Below are positions 63,435 through 64,000 of a stretch of 64,000 nt of DNA, piece after piece. The notes under the pieces were generated by a model. The model was not told the DNA's origin and did no database searches. It saw only the letters and a program-made list of their open reading frames with translations. Every line of letters starts with the position of its first letter. Within the stretch, counting starts at the first letter, position 1. The position numbers and the translations under genes are program-made. Source of the stretch: UBA8437 sp963582065 (GTDB lineage Bacteria > Planctomycetota > Planctomycetia > Planctomycetales > Planctomycetaceae); the NCBI GenBank assembly GCA_963582065.1, contig CAUZRQ010000003.1, forward strand, positions 1-64,000. Reading direction: 5' to 3'.

Positions 63435-64000
63435 TGGGGTTGCGGGACGTTTTCCTGGTCAGCCTGTACGTGCTGTTCGCCGAGGCGACGATGCTGCTGG
63501 TCGTCGGCGAAGGCCGGGCGTTTCCCCAGGCGATGGGGTTTCCACTGGCGGTGGTGGCATTGATCCTGGTCGACCAGCGACGGACGATCCGTATTCCGAC
63601 GTGGGCACTGAACCTGGCGGCGTCAATTGGTGTGGCCGCCGCAGCATGGGAGTTCTTCGGCGAGGCGCCCGAGTCGAGATTGACAGCTGCGGCTCACCTG
63701 ATGGTCTATCTCAGCTGGGTGGTTTTGCTCGGAGAGAAGGCCGATCGGCAGTACTGGTGGCTGCTGACGCTCTCGATCCTGCAGGTGGCCGTTGGGGCCG
63801 TACTCGTCGAGGCCGCCGGCGAGCCGCTCTACAGCATCCTGGTGGTTTCGTTCATGATCACCGCCACCTGGACACTTTCGGTGTTTTCACTCCACCAGGT
63901 CCAGGGTCGCTTTGCCGCGGCGCCGGCCGCGGTCAGCGTACCGGCTGGCCCCGCCTGGCTTCGGCCGACGGCCGTCATCAGTGGCTGGCAACTGGACGCC
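63434..64000 (+). CDS. TgpA-like transglutaminase, N-terminal membrane part (runs off window)
   Basis: The first 189 residues show about five hydrophobic helices (VFLVSLYVLFAEATMLLVV, FPLAVVALILVD, WALNLAASIGVAAAAW, LMVYLSWVVLLGEKADRQYW, LTLSILQVAVGAVLVE). The LGEKADRQYWWLLTLSILQ segment matches the N-terminal DUF3488 region of TgpA-type membrane transglutaminases. The catalytic transglutaminase core is expected beyond the right edge. ATG shares a base with the DUF58 stop. Confidence 0.8.
   Translation, partial: MGLRDVFLVSLYVLFAEATMLLVVGEGRAFPQAMGFPLAVVALILVDQRRTIRIPTWALNLAASIGVAAAAWEFFGEAPESRLTAAAHLMVYLSWVVLLGEKADRQYWWLLTLSILQVAVGAVLVEAAGEPLYSILVVSFMITATWTLSVFSLHQVQGRFAAAPAAVSVPAGPAWLRPTAVISGWQLDA

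Overview
The window is a GC-rich, densely coded bacterial chromosome segment that almost certainly comes from a planctomycete (Planctomycetota). The family content supports this: a DUF1559 pseudopilin with its H-X9-DG end, many FG-GAP/ASPIC-UnbV (CRTAC1-like) surface proteins, TPR proteins, a DUF1080 protein, a monoheme cytochrome fused to VCBS repeats, tandem octaheme cytochromes c, and a single-chain glycyl-tRNA synthetase of the archaeal/eukaryotic type. I saw no rRNA, tRNA, CRISPR array, insertion sequence or prophage.

Positions 1-27,300 are mostly housekeeping: rpsA (S1, running off the left edge with a repetitive acidic tail), a DUF4432 protein, a GT2 glycosyltransferase, an FtsH paralogue, a DEAD-box helicase, a bioF/hydrolase pair, trxB, an MFS transporter with a large extra domain, panB, a fatty acid desaturase, a membrane-TPR protein, a two-component system, a glyS / small protein / polyprenyl-phosphate GT operon, comB, a putative lipoprotein, and a SWIM-SNF2 helicase.

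Positions 27,400-58,000 are an accessory region of exported and membrane proteins. It holds four ASPIC/UnbV proteins plus one VCBS-cytochrome protein. TPR proteins are adjacent to two of these and fused to one. It also holds a YfhO-like membrane enzyme, an SGNH-family protein, two tandem octaheme cytochromes c, and two of the three members of a histidine-rich polytopic membrane family. Two operons (41.7-49.2 kb on the minus strand, 49.3-56.1 kb on the plus strand) diverge from one 140-bp region. Nearly all genes within them overlap by a few bases, so each operon is probably one functional module. The first ASPIC gene (27,422-29,926) has an in-frame TGA inside otherwise continuous coding sequence, with a hairpin just downstream that fits the general bacterial SECIS pattern. 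It is a candidate selenoprotein, or else a recent nonsense mutation.

Positions 58,000-64,000 hold a KPQL-repeat membrane-anchored protein, a DUF1080 protein, an RF-1-domain (GGPGGQ) protein, and an operon of a coiled-coil membrane protein, a DUF58 protein and a TgpA-like transglutaminase N-terminus that runs off the right edge.

The parts that look least described are the candidate Sec-containing ASPIC protein, the His-rich membrane family, and the divergent ASPIC/YfhO and SGNH/octaheme-cytochrome operons. All functional statements come from reading motifs, not from database searches.
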